DNA of 29,870 nt from Eubacteriales bacterium. GTDB lineage: Bacteria; Bacillota_A; Clostridia; Christensenellales; Aristaeellaceae. The stretch covers positions 1 through 29,870 of the forward strand of contig JARKQO010000078.1 of NCBI GenBank assembly GCA_029974855.1, given 5' to 3'. A program made the position numbers and the translations under genes. Below the pieces are notes generated by a model, which saw only the letters and a program-made list of their open reading frames with translations, ran no database searches and had not been told where the DNA came from. The number at the start of each line of letters is the position of its first letter. Positions within the stretch are counted from its first letter, which is position 1. Shown here in pieces: positions 1-7,610 of the stretch.

Positions 1-1
1 G

Positions 2-940
2 TTCGCCTTTCCCACCACCTCCGCCACCACCGCTTTGGCCATGGCCCTGAAGCTGGCCGAGGTGGGCCCGGGGGATGAGGTGCTGGTATCCGACTTCTCC
101 TTTCCCGCGTCGGTGAACGTGATCGAGGACATCGGGGCCAGACCCGTGTTTGTGGACGTGGACCGGGAAACCTTCAACGTCACCTGCGAAACTTTCCTGT
201 CCCGCTTGACCCCCCATACCAAGGCCTTTCTCTTTGTGGACGCCCTGGGGAACCCCACGGGGGTCACGGAGATTGCCCGCCAGTGCCGGCAGCGGGGCAT
301 TGTGCTCATCGAGGACGCGGCCTGCGCCCTGGGCAGCGGCGAAAACGGCCGGCGCTGCGGCTCCATCGCGGATATCACCTGCTTTAGCCTCCATCCCCGC
401 AAGCTTATCACCTCAGGGGAGGGGGGCCTCATCACCACCGACAATCCCCAATACGCGGAGATTCTGGCGTGCAAGCTGAACCATGGGGCGGACGCTTCCG
501 GGGAATTTGTGACCTACGGGTACAATTACCGTATGCCGGAGCTGGCCTGCGCCATGGCGTGCAAGCAGATCGGGAAGCTGGATTCCATCATTCAAGAGCG
601 CAGCGGCCAACAGCAGCGCTATGCCGCCGCCTTGCAGCCCTTGGGCTTTCTGCCCCAGCGCTGCGGAAGGGACGTTGTGCACAACGTGCAAAGCGTAGTG
701 TTCCGCCTGCCGGAGGGCATGGAGCAAGCCCCGCTGTTCGCCTTCCTGCGGGGCGAGGGCATTGAGTGCATCTTTGGCACCTACTGCCTGAGCGAGTGCG
801 CCTATTACCTGAACAAGTACAACGATGTGCAGCCCAATGCCCAATACCTGCGCCACCACACCATCACCCTTCCCTGTTATACCGGCGTGCCCCTGGAGCA
901 GGTGGCGGAGAGCATCCAACGGTACGCGGCCAGGGGCTGA
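2..940 (+). CDS. DegT/DnrJ/EryC1/StrS family PLP aminotransferase (5' end outside window)
   Basis: This is a PLP-dependent aminotransferase of the DegT/DnrJ/EryC1/StrS family, which transfers an amino group to keto sugars used in surface glycans or related metabolites. The reading frame is open to base 2. The residues encoded before the TTG at 35 (TTSATTAL) match the conserved cofactor-phosphate region, so the gene starts upstream of the window and the TTG is not the start. Visible motifs are GPGDEV, then FVDVD, then IEDAACALG with the Asp that contacts the pyridine nitrogen, then HPRKLITSGEGG with the Schiff-base Lys, and YNYRMPELACA near the middle. About 312 residues are visible, against a usual length of about 370. 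It is followed 84 bases later by a membrane glycosyltransferase on the same strand, which supports a role in a glycan cluster. The exact substrate cannot be read from the sequence. Confidence 0.9.
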   Translation, partial: FAFPTTSATTALAMALKLAEVGPGDEVLVSDFSFPASVNVIEDIGARPVFVDVDRETFNVTCETFLSRLTPHTKAFLFVDALGNPTGVTEIARQCRQRGIVLIEDAACALGSGENGRRCGSIADITCFSLHPRKLITSGEGGLITTDNPQYAEILACKLNHGADASGEFVTYGYNYRMPELACAMACKQIGKLDSIIQERSGQQQRYAAALQPLGFLPQRCGRDVVHNVQSVVFRLPEGMEQAPLFAFLRGEGIECIFGTYCLSECAYYLNKYNDVQPNAQYLRHHTITLPCYTGVPLEQVAESIQRYAARG

Positions 941-1024
941 AGCCCGCGTCACGGGGCTTTGTGCCCGGGGGCTTGCCTGCGGATGGCCCTGTCGCTGCAC
1001 AGCCCATGGTAAGGAGTCGGTTTC

Positions 1025-2566
1025 GTGCATTGGTTTGAAACGCTGACCAGAAGAACGTGCCTCATCCTTTTCTCTTTGCTGATCGTTTTTTTGGCGGTCC
1101 ATAGCCTGTTCTTCACCGCGGAGATGAAAAGCAATGAAACCGTGGACTATCTCGCGGACTCCGTGTGGGTGCATCTGCTGGTGGTCGGCGCGCTGATGCT
1201 GCTTGCGCTGTACCTCAGGCGCAGGGGCTGGCGGCTGTCGGAAAAGGCGGAAAAGCGCTTCATATGGCTGCTGGCGCTGCTGGCGGCGGCATCGTCCACC
1301 CTGTGCGCGCTTCTTTCCAAATCTTTGCCCATCTTTGACCAGCAGCTTTGCATCTCTGCGGCCAACGCCCTGGCCGCGGGAAACTTCGAGAACAGCCTTC
1401 AGGGGTATTATTTGAATTACTACCCCTTCCAACTGCCCTGGGTGCTGTTTCTTTCCCTGTTTTCCCAGCTGGGCAGCCCGGAAAACCCCCTGGTGTACCA
1501 GCTTCTCAATGTGCCCGCCAACCTGCTGAGCATCTGGGCCTTGGCAGAGTGCGGGGCCCTGCTGTTTCACCGGCGGGGCATCCGCCTCCTGACCTGGATG
1601 GGGGCTTTGGCCTTTTTGCCCCTTGTGTTCTATGTTCCCTTCGCGTACAGCAATCTGGTGGGGTTAAGCCTCATGCTGCTGGGAGCCCGAAACCTGCTGC
1701 TGTATGGGCGGGAGCACAAAACCCGGCATCTCCTGGGCGTGGTCCTGTGTTTTACCCTGGCTGCGCTGCTGAAAAAGAACTTCACCATCGCCTCTGTGGC
1801 GGCGTTTCTGGTGTTGCTCCTGGACGCCCTGGGCCGCAAGCGGGTCAGACCATTCCTGGCCGCCGCCTTGCTGATGGCGGCCAGCCTGGGAGGCAACCAG
1901 GTCCTGTTCAAGCTGGTCCATGCCCGCGCCGGGGCGGATTTGACCCAGGGCTTCCCCATGAGCAGCTTTATCCTCCTGGGCCTTCAGGAGGAGGAGGGCC
2001 GGATACCGGGCTGGTACAACAACAGCGGCTATATCCTCTACGAAAAGGCCGGGTTCAGCACCGCTGTGGCGGATGAAATGGCCAAGGAGGGCATCCGGGA
2101 GCGGCTGGCTGTCTTTGCGGCGGACCCGGGGTATACGGTATCCTTTTTTTACCGAAAGATGATCTCCCAGTGGGACGAGCCCAGCTTCCAAAGCCTGTGG
2201 GTGAATGAAATGGCCCGCAACCCCCAGCGGGGGGCCCTGGCCCTGAGCCTATATGAGCATGGCAAGGCGGGCCAGGCCGCCCTGTGGTGGATGAACCAAT
2301 ACCACAGCATCCTTTTGCTGGGGGCGGCCCTGTGGCTGCTTTTCTGCCCCAAGAGGGAAAGCATAGGCCTGCTGTTTTTCCCGCTGTGCCTGGTGGGAGG
2401 CAGCCTGTTCCATCTGGTGTGGGAGGCCAAAGGGCAGTATACCCTCTTCTATTTTTTCTGCCTGATCCCCTATGCCGTCATGGGGTACCGGGCCGCTGTC
2501 CAGCGGCTGGATTCCGTGCTCCCTAAGAAGGTCCTGGGTGCGAAAGGAGCGGGCTCTTCCCGGTAA
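1025..2566 (+). CDS. multi-pass membrane glycosyltransferase, GT-C/GT39-like
   Basis: A 513-residue integral membrane protein with about ten or more hydrophobic segments. It opens with a helix at residues 12-30 (LILFSLLIVFLAVHSLFF), a second near 50-65, and more through the C-terminus. Around residues 96-140 it reads PIFDQQLCISAANALAAG followed by YYLNYYPFQLPWVLF. This is the layout of the first outer loop of GT-C enzymes (GT39/ArnT-like), where an Asp precedes a YY..YP.Q motif. Such enzymes use a polyprenyl-phosphate sugar and act on the outer face of the membrane. The start is GTG, chosen because TAAGGAG lies about 9 bases upstream. It probably shares a transcript with the DegT gene. The family call rests on topology and this motif only, so an undefined membrane protein of the same fold is possible. 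Confidence 0.65.
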   Translation: MHWFETLTRRTCLILFSLLIVFLAVHSLFFTAEMKSNETVDYLADSVWVHLLVVGALMLLALYLRRRGWRLSEKAEKRFIWLLALLAAASSTLCALLSKSLPIFDQQLCISAANALAAGNFENSLQGYYLNYYPFQLPWVLFLSLFSQLGSPENPLVYQLLNVPANLLSIWALAECGALLFHRRGIRLLTWMGALAFLPLVFYVPFAYSNLVGLSLMLLGARNLLLYGREHKTRHLLGVVLCFTLAALLKKNFTIASVAAFLVLLLDALGRKRVRPFLAAALLMAASLGGNQVLFKLVHARAGADLTQGFPMSSFILLGLQEEEGRIPGWYNNSGYILYEKAGFSTAVADEMAKEGIRERLAVFAADPGYTVSFFYRKMISQWDEPSFQSLWVNEMARNPQRGALALSLYEHGKAGQAALWWMNQYHSILLLGAALWLLFCPKRESIGLLFFPLCLVGGSLFHLVWEAKGQYTLFYFFCLIPYAVMGYRAAVQRLDSVLPKKVLGAKGAGSSR

Positions 2567-2619
2567 GCCATAGAAATGGCGGACGAAAAGCAGCGTGCTT
2601 CTTTCCCCCAAAAACACCA

Positions 2620-2669
2620 GGCCCCCGCAGGCGCAGCCTGCGGGGGCCTAAAGGCTTCAAGCCTTTTTT
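2620..2669. terminator. bidirectional terminator, two stacked hairpins
   Basis: A perfect 13-bp stem (arms 2620-2632 and 2636-2648, loop GCA) is followed by a second hairpin (2650-2656 with 2660-2666, loop TCA). The second hairpin runs into six T's at 2664-2669 for the plus strand. Read on the minus strand, the large stem is followed by TGGTGTTTTT. It lies between convergent genes and can end both transcripts. Confidence 0.8.
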
Positions 2670-3096
2670 ACTCCTCGTCCTCTCCCTCCATCACATCGGG
2701 GAAGAAGGGCTTGTTGCACTTGGGGCACACGGGGCTTTGGTCGAAGTCGATATCCGCCGCCTTCAGCCGCATGGGGTTGCCGCAATGGGGGCACTCAAAG
2801 GACAGCTCCTCGTTTTCGCCAAAGGCCGAGTCCTCGTCCTCCTCGTCGTAGTCCTCATAGTCCTCATCCTCATCCCCAAAGAGCACCTCTTCCATATCGC
2901 TGAGGTCCTCGTCGATGGATTCCACGTACTCGTCCAGCTCGGCCATGCCGTTTTCCAGCTCCGCCAGCTTTTGGGCCATCTCATCCATCACGGACAGCAT
3001 CTCCAGCATCAGCTTGCTTTCGTTCTGCTCCTTGGAAAGGTTCATGCCCTCGGCCAGGCCCCTTAGGTATGCGGTGCGATCGGTCAGATTGCTCAT
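2668..3096 (-). CDS. CD1247-type acidic protein with C-terminal zinc ribbon
   Basis: A 142-residue protein of unknown function that resembles the clostridial CD1247 N-terminal-domain family. Residues 1-70 are helical and start MSNLTDR.AYLRGLAEG, followed by a coiled-coil-like stretch (QKLAELENGMAELDEYVESI). Residues 70-98 are extremely rich in Asp and Glu. Residues 102-127 hold a CPHC...CPKC zinc ribbon (C102, C105, C124, C127). The start was set at 3096 because AAGGAG sits 6 bases upstream and the family begins MSNLTDR; an in-frame ATG at 3147 would add 17 unrelated residues. It lies 58 bases downstream of efp and is probably co-transcribed with it. The acidic tract next to a zinc ribbon suggests a nucleic-acid- or ribosome-linked role, but that is inference. 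Confidence 0.75.
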   Translation of the reverse strand: MSNLTDRTAYLRGLAEGMNLSKEQNESKLMLEMLSVMDEMAQKLAELENGMAELDEYVESIDEDLSDMEEVLFGDEDEDYEDYDEEDEDSAFGENEELSFECPHCGNPMRLKAADIDFDQSPVCPKCNKPFFPDVMEGEDEE

Positions 3097-3154
3097 GGAT
3101 TCTCCTTCCGCGGCCTCCCATTGGCTGGGAGGGCTCCGCCTCCTCATTGTATTG

Positions 3155-3715
3155 TTACTTGCAACGCTCCATGTACTCGCCGGAGCGGGTATCCACCCGG
3201 ATGCGGTCCCCGGTGTTGATGAACAGGGGTACCTGGAGGCTGTATCCGGTCTCCAGCTTGGCGGGCTTGTAGGTGTTGCTGGCGGTGTCGCCCTTGAAGC
3301 CAGGCTCGGTGTCCAGAATCTCCAGCTCCACGAAGTTGGGGGCCTCCACGCTGAAGGCGCTGCCCTTGAAGAATTTCACGGTGACATTGGTGCCCTCCTT
3401 CACGAAGGGGATGGCGTCCTCCACCTGGTCCTTGTTCAGGGGAATCTGCTCGTAGGTTTCCACGTCCATGAAGTAGTACAGCCCGCTGTCCTCGTATACA
3501 TACTGCATTTCTTTGGTTTCCACAATGGCCCTGGGCATCTTGTCCGTGGGGTTGAAGCTGCGCTCCACCACCGCCCCGGTCATGACGTTCTTGATCTTGG
3601 TGCGGACAAAGGCCGCTCCCTTGCCGGGCTTCACATGCTGGAAATCCACAATATTCCAAACGCCGCCGTCCCACTCGATGGTAATTCCCTTGCGAAAGTC
3701 CCCTGCTGTAATCAT
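3155..3715 (-). CDS. efp: elongation factor P
   Basis: Translation elongation factor P, which binds between the ribosomal P and E sites and relieves stalling at polyproline stretches. At 186 residues it has the normal length and three beta-barrel domains. The first (about 1-63) carries the PGKG loop with Lys32, the residue that is post-translationally modified in this family. The motif [19 protein letters not shown] follows. The C-terminal OB domain ends [19 protein letters not shown]. The start is supported by GGAGG about 8 bases upstream. It lies 33 bases after the M24 peptidase gene, the common clostridial pair. Polyproline-rich proteins such as the one at 12561-13703 are the kind of product that would need it. 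Confidence 0.97.
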   Translation of the reverse strand: MITAGDFRKGITIEWDGGVWNIVDFQHVKPGKGAAFVRTKIKNVMTGAVVERSFNPTDKMPRAIVETKEMQYVYEDSGLYYFMDVETYEQIPLNKDQVEDAIPFVKEGTNVTVKFFKGSAFSVEAPNFVELEILDTEPGFKGDTASNTYKPAKLETGYSLQVPLFINTGDRIRVDTRSGEYMERCK

Positions 3716-3748
3716 TCGTCTTCCTCCGTTCGCAATGCGTGATGAGAT

Positions 3749-4816
3749 TTACAGGATGATCAAATCCCGGGTGGGCCTGGTCAGCGGGATGCAGCCCTCT
3801 TTGGTGACCACCACGGTATTTTCAATGCGCACCCCGCCGATCCCTGGCAGGTATACGCCGGGCTCCACTGTCATGATCTGCCCCTCCTGGAGGATGGCCT
3901 CCGACTGGGTGTTGCAGCGGGGGTTTTCGTGGATTTCAATGCCCACGCTATGGCCCAGGCCATGGCCGAAGCGGCCCTCGTAGCCCTGGCTGTTGATGTA
4001 ATCCCGGGCCGCAGCGTCCACCGCTTTGCAAGGCACGCCCGCCTTCACGGCCTCCTGGGCCAGCCTTTGGGCCTCCTGTACCACCTCATAGACCCTTCTC
4101 ATCTGGGGGCTGGGCTCTCCCAGCGCCACGGTGCGGGTCATGTCCGCGCAGTAGCCCCCCACCTTGGCCCCGAAATCCAAGGTGATCATGTGGCCCTTTT
4201 TCAGCCTGGCATCCCCGGGCACCGCATGGGGCAAGGAGCCGTTCACCCCGGAGGCCACGATGGTGGAAAAGGCCACCCCGTCGGCTCCGTGGCTGCGCAT
4301 ATCGTACTCCAGCAAGGCGGCCAGTTCCTTTTCCGTCATGCCCTCCCGAATCTGGGGCAGCAGGCGCTCAAAGGCCTCCCCGGTGATCTGGCAGGCCTTG
4401 CGCATCAGGGCCAGCTCGCCTTCGTCCTTGATCTGCCGCAGCCGCTCCAGGGCATCCCCCAGGCCGCACCACCGGATGGCCGGAAGGGCCTTCTGGAACT
4501 TGGCAAACTCCTTTACGGTGAGGGTGTCGTCCTCGTAGAGAACCGTTTCCAGGCACCACTGGGCGCAAAGGTGCGCCACTACGCTCTCGGGGGTCCTGTC
4601 TTTATCGGTCATGTGGACCTGAAAGCCCGGTGCCTGTTGTTCGGCCTGCTCGGTATAGCGGAAATCCGTGATCAGCGCCCGTCCCTTGCCGGACAAAAAC
4701 AGGCAGCCCTCCCCGGTGTAGCCGGAAAGATAAAACATATTAGCCGGGTTATGAATCAACGCCCCCTGGGAGGCGTCCCCCTGCCACGATGCCAAAAAGC
4801 GGTCCACTCGTTCCAT
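3749..4816 (-). CDS. M24 family Xaa-Pro peptidase (aminopeptidase P / prolidase type)
   Basis: A cytoplasmic metallopeptidase of the pita-bread fold that cleaves bonds next to proline. The 355 residues split into an N-terminal creatinase-like domain (about 1-125, beginning MERVDRFLASW) and a catalytic domain (about 130-355). The five metal ligands expected of the family are present: D214 in LDFG, D225 in CADMTRT, H289 in GHGLGHSVG, E318 in TVEPG and E332 in RIEN. His197 (SLPHAVP) is the usual substrate-side histidine. Length is normal for the clostridial proteins of this type. It is the first gene of a likely three-gene unit with efp and the CD1247-type gene. The ribosome-binding site (AAGGGAA) is modest. 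Whether it acts as aminopeptidase P or as prolidase cannot be told from the sequence. Confidence 0.92.
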   Translation of the reverse strand: MERVDRFLASWQGDASQGALIHNPANMFYLSGYTGEGCLFLSGKGRALITDFRYTEQAEQQAPGFQVHMTDKDRTPESVVAHLCAQWCLETVLYEDDTLTVKEFAKFQKALPAIRWCGLGDALERLRQIKDEGELALMRKACQITGEAFERLLPQIREGMTEKELAALLEYDMRSHGADGVAFSTIVASGVNGSLPHAVPGDARLKKGHMITLDFGAKVGGYCADMTRTVALGEPSPQMRRVYEVVQEAQRLAQEAVKAGVPCKAVDAAARDYINSQGYEGRFGHGLGHSVGIEIHENPRCNTQSEAILQEGQIMTVEPGVYLPGIGGVRIENTVVVTKEGCIPLTRPTRDLIIL

Positions 4817-4877
4817 TCACTGTTCATTCCCTTGCGAAGCCGGTGGCTTCTGAAGATTTCGCTGATTCCCATCAATC

Positions 4878-4906
4878 AGTGTACCACAAACCCAATGCCC
4901 GCGCTA
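4878..4906 (-). promoter_or_regulatory. probable promoter of the M24-efp unit
   Basis: On the minus strand, TAGCGC (4901-4906) is followed after 17 bases by TACACT (4878-4883). TGG precedes the -10 directly, giving an extended -10. It lies about 62 bases upstream of the M24 peptidase start. The -35 is weak against TTGACA but resembles the TTGCGC seen upstream of other genes in this window. Confidence 0.5.
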
Positions 4907-4956
4907 CCTATTTTTCCCGTTTCCGCGATATTTTGTGCGCTTTGCGCCAGGATTTT

Positions 4957-5559
4957 TCAATATCCCAGGGCTTCCTCCACCAGCAAAACCCGCATCTCCC
5001 GCTCCCTGGGCACCCGGTCCAGCACCAAGGTGACGCGGCACATGCTGTCGGCGCAGGCCGCGCCCTCGCACAGCCCCGTGGCGGCGCAGCTGGTGGTAAG
5101 CCCCAGCCTGCGGGCGTTTTGGGGGCAGGCCACCTTCTTGATCCTGGCGATGGCGGTGTTGATGCCCCCGTCCACCACCTTGGAATGGCTCACCACAAAA
5201 AACACGGTTTTGGGCCCATAGGCCACCGCGCCCACCCGGTTGGCCAGGCCGTCCACCAGCACCAGCTGCCCCTGCTTGGTGATGGCGTTTGCGGAGGTCA
5301 GGTACACATCGGCCTCCATGGCCGCCCTGCGGATGGCCCTCTGCTCCTGGGGCGGAGCCCCGGTGGCGCTGAGGACCTTGTTTCCCCTGGCCCTCAGCTC
5401 CTCCAGCACATTGGTGTCCCGAACGCTGACGGACCCGCCCGCGCCTACCACCGCGTCCCGGGGAATATGGGCAAGGAGGTACTGGCAGGCCTCTTTGGCC
5501 GTGCGGAGCGGAATCACCTCAAACCCGCCCGCTTCCATCCCCCGGATGACCTTTTCCAT
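4957..5559 (-). CDS. LUD-domain protein (DUF162), lactate-utilisation-like
   Basis: A 200-residue single-domain LUD protein. The LUD fold is shared with LutB/LutC, which oxidise lactate. Stand-alone clostridial members are of unknown function. Visible features are GAGGSVSVRDTNV (about 39-51), VYLTSANAITKQGQLVLVDG (85-104), VSHSKVVDGGINTAIARI (123-140) and a C-terminal cluster of five cysteines (C145, C158, C164, C169, C174) that could bind metal or an iron-sulfur cluster. The start at 5559 is preferred because GGAGGG lies 7 bases upstream; an ATG at 5574 is an alternative that would add MEGLL. The CapA-like gene ends at 5577, only 2 or 17 bases before, so the two are probably translated from one message. 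Confidence 0.85.
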   Translation of the reverse strand: MEKVIRGMEAGGFEVIPLRTAKEACQYLLAHIPRDAVVGAGGSVSVRDTNVLEELRARGNKVLSATGAPPQEQRAIRRAAMEADVYLTSANAITKQGQLVLVDGLANRVGAVAYGPKTVFFVVSHSKVVDGGINTAIARIKKVACPQNARRLGLTTSCAATGLCEGAACADSMCRVTLVLDRVPREREMRVLLVEEALGY

Positions 5560-5576
5560 GAGTAATCCCTCCATGA

Positions 5577-6713
5577 TTATGGCCCCTCCCGTCCTTTGTA
5601 TTCCACCGCCGGTTGCACCGCGCCCTTCCCTTCCTGGTAGGGCGCAAGGGCCACAGCCGAAGACTTTTGCAGCTTTTCCATCACCCGGCGGGCTTCCTCT
5701 CCGGACAGCAGCACCGGCTGAAAATTGTTGAAGGCTTTTTCCCCGCTGACGGAAATGGGCCACAGCGCCAGCTCCATGGTCTGCAGCTCCCCCTGGGCAA
5801 AGGCCAGCTCCACCCTCAGCAGGCAGGCGTCCATATCCTTGGGCCGCCCGTTGCCGCCAAAGCTGCAATTCCCCAGGCTGTACAGCACCGGCACGTTCTC
5901 CAGCATCTCCAGGCCTTGCACCACATGGGGATGATGACCCACCACCAACGCCGCCCCGCTCCTGGCGGCGTAAGCGGCGGCGCCGCGCTGCCGGGCGGAG
6001 GGCTGCGGGGCATATTCCACGCCCCCGTGCATGGAATGGGCGATCCATTGGCAGCCCACGGCCCGCAAGGCCTCCATCTGCCGCTCCAGGTTCCGGCCCC
6101 TGTCCCCGCCCAGGCCCGTGAGGCTGCCGGTGAGGCCGATGCGCATGCCGCCCTTTTCCACCACGGTAACGGCGTCTTCCCCCACATAGGCCACCCCGGC
6201 CTGCCCCAGGGCCTCCAGGGTGTCCCGGTATCCCCGGGGGCCAAAATCCAAGGTATGGTTGTTGGCCAGGTTCACGCACTCCACGCTGCCCTGGGACAAA
6301 ATGGCCCCGTAGCCCGGCTCCCCGATGAAACGAAACTGTTTGCCAGGAGCCGGGTCCTCCCGGCTGGCGGAGAGCACCCCCTCCAGGTTCACCACCGTGC
6401 AATCGTCCGTGCCAAAAAGGCTTTGCAGCTGGGCAAAGGGGTATTCCATGCCCTGCCGCCGCACCAGGCCCCCAAAGCCCCGGGCTCCGTTCACCGTGGC
6501 GGGGGTTCCCCCCAAGGTGCAGTCCCCCGCAAAGGTCAGGGAGATGCGAACCTCCCGGGTATTCACCTGCATGGCGGTATCCAGAAGCTCCTGGGGAATC
6601 TCCTGGGCGGAAAAGGTGTGGATTTTCACAGCCTCTCCGGCCCGGGCCCCGGGAGCGGACAGCCCCGCCCAGCACACAAAGAAGGCCAGCAGGCACGCGA
6701 CCCAGCCCTTCAT
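5577..6713 (-). CDS. CapA-family secreted metallophosphatase-like protein
   Basis: A CapA/poly-gamma-glutamate synthesis family protein of 378 residues with a calcineurin-like metallophosphoesterase fold. Residues 1-25 form a signal peptide (MKGWVACLLAFFVCWAGL, ending near ARA), so the mature protein is exported. The family motifs are in order: FAGDCTLGG (D64), VVNLEGVLS (N109, E111), NLANNHTLDFG (N151, N152, H153), SMHGGVEY, VVGHHPHVVQG and YSLGN. The start at 6713 puts the signal peptide at the terminus; an upstream in-frame start would add 16 polar residues. No capBC genes are present, so it need not make polyglutamate; many stand-alone clostridial CapA proteins have unknown substrates. 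It is followed almost without a gap by the LUD gene. Confidence 0.88.
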   Translation of the reverse strand: MKGWVACLLAFFVCWAGLSAPGARAGEAVKIHTFSAQEIPQELLDTAMQVNTREVRISLTFAGDCTLGGTPATVNGARGFGGLVRRQGMEYPFAQLQSLFGTDDCTVVNLEGVLSASREDPAPGKQFRFIGEPGYGAILSQGSVECVNLANNHTLDFGPRGYRDTLEALGQAGVAYVGEDAVTVVEKGGMRIGLTGSLTGLGGDRGRNLERQMEALRAVGCQWIAHSMHGGVEYAPQPSARQRGAAAYAARSGAALVVGHHPHVVQGLEMLENVPVLYSLGNCSFGGNGRPKDMDACLLRVELAFAQGELQTMELALWPISVSGEKAFNNFQPVLLSGEEARRVMEKLQKSSAVALAPYQEGKGAVQPAVEYKGREGP

Positions 6714-6732
6714 GGCATCACCCCGTGCCTGT

Positions 6733-6761
6733 AGTATATCACAGCCTGAAAGAACGCGCAA
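6733..6761 (-). promoter_or_regulatory. promoter of the capA-LUD unit
   Basis: On the minus strand, TTGCGC (6756-6761) is followed after 17 bases by TATACT (6733-6738), with TGA directly before it giving an extended -10. It lies 20 bases before the CapA-like start. The -35 lies inside the 3' arm of the terminator that closes the upstream noc-like gene. Confidence 0.65.
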
Positions 6762-6782
6762 AGCCCCATGGGCCTTGCGCGT
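6749..6782 (-). terminator. terminator of the noc-like gene
   Basis: The minus-strand transcript forms a 13-bp stem (6770-6782 with 6754-6766) around a short loop. One pair is G-U, so the stem is perfect as RNA only on this strand. The stem is followed by TTCTTTC. It lies 24 bases after the stop of the noc-like gene. The T-rich run is interrupted, so efficiency may be partial. Confidence 0.6.
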
Positions 6783-6806
6783 AAAAGAGCGGGAAGCCTT
6801 GGGGGC

Positions 6807-7610
6807 CTATCCCCTGCCAAGCTGCCGCCGGGGCTGGGTAAAGCAGGGGATGGACAGGCGCACCTCCACCAAGGCAGCGCCGGTGCGCACTTGCATGTCC
6901 GCATGCAAGCCCGCGTCCTGCATCTGCTCCACAATGCCCCGGATGGCGTTGATGTAGAGCCGGTGGTCCCGCATGGCGGGGATCATCCGCCGGTCCTTGG
7001 GCACGGGAATGGGCATCCGGGCCAGGGTTTCCTCCACCAAAGCCTCGGTCTCCCGGAGGGAAAGGCTCCTGGCCCCGACATGCTCCACCATGCGCCTGCG
7101 GCCCTGCTCCCCGGGAATGCGCAAAATGGCCTGGGCATGCTGCTCGGAAAGGCGGTAGAAGCGCAGGAGCCGCCGGGTTTCCTCCCCCAGGTTCAGCAGC
7201 CGCAGCTTGCGCTGCAGCGTGGCCTGGGAGCGGCCCAGCCGCGTCGCCAACTCCTGCCGGGTGATCAGGCCCGTTTCCAGCAGCCTGTGGTATTCCTCGG
7301 CCTCGTCCACATAGTGGACGTTCCCTTTCAGCAGGCGGCTCAGCAGGCCGGAAATCCGCTCCTCCAGGTTCCACCGGGGGGTGATCACCGCGTCCACGCA
7401 ATTCTGCCCCAGGGCCCGCAGCTCCTTCAGGCGCTTCAGGCCCGCCAAGAGGGTGTATCCGCCCCCCTCCCGCAGCTCCAGCAGCACGCTGGCGCAGCCG
7501 CCCTCCCAGGAGTCCGGGGCGGCCCGGGGCGCCCCCGGAGCCGGTGGTTCCTCCCAGTCCGCAATCTCGCTGATGGGTACCCAGCACACTTGGTCCGCAA
7601 GCATCTGCAT
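6807..7610 (-). CDS. noc: Noc/ParB-like DNA-binding protein with degenerate N-terminal domain
   Basis: A 267-residue ParB/Noc-like protein. In Firmicutes noc lies directly after rsmG (gidB), as here; Noc binds DNA and the membrane and keeps the division machinery off the nucleoid. The central helix-turn-helix is clear (about 114-136, LITRQELATRLGRSQATLQR). The C-terminal part with RDHRLYINAIRGIVEQM (214-230) resembles clostridial Noc-like proteins. The N-terminal CTPase domain is short and eroded: there is no NPxQPR motif, the GERR box appears as GLKR (57-60), and the ENxQR box is replaced by GLLSRLLKGN (88-97). The start was placed at 7610 with a poor G-rich ribosome site; upstream in-frame starts cannot be excluded. 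No parA partner adjoins it, and it is 224 bases from rsmG. It may be a chromosome-site-binding protein with altered nucleotide control. Confidence 0.75.
   Translation of the reverse strand: MQMLADQVCWVPISEIADWEEPPAPGAPRAAPDSWEGGCASVLLELREGGGYTLLAGLKRLKELRALGQNCVDAVITPRWNLEERISGLLSRLLKGNVHYVDEAEEYHRLLETGLITRQELATRLGRSQATLQRKLRLLNLGEETRRLLRFYRLSEQHAQAILRIPGEQGRRRMVEHVGARSLSLRETEALVEETLARMPIPVPKDRRMIPAMRDHRLYINAIRGIVEQMQDAGLHADMQVRTGAALVEVRLSIPCFTQPRRQLGRG

Noticed and set aside
35..37. TTG at 35 as the start of the DegT-family gene
   Set aside because: Conserved family sequence is encoded in frame upstream of it to base 2, so the gene is cut by the window edge.
3097..3147. Upstream in-frame ATG adding 17 residues to the CD1247-type protein
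   Set aside because: The extension falls on the intergenic hairpin, has no ribosome site and does not fit the family start MSNLTDR.
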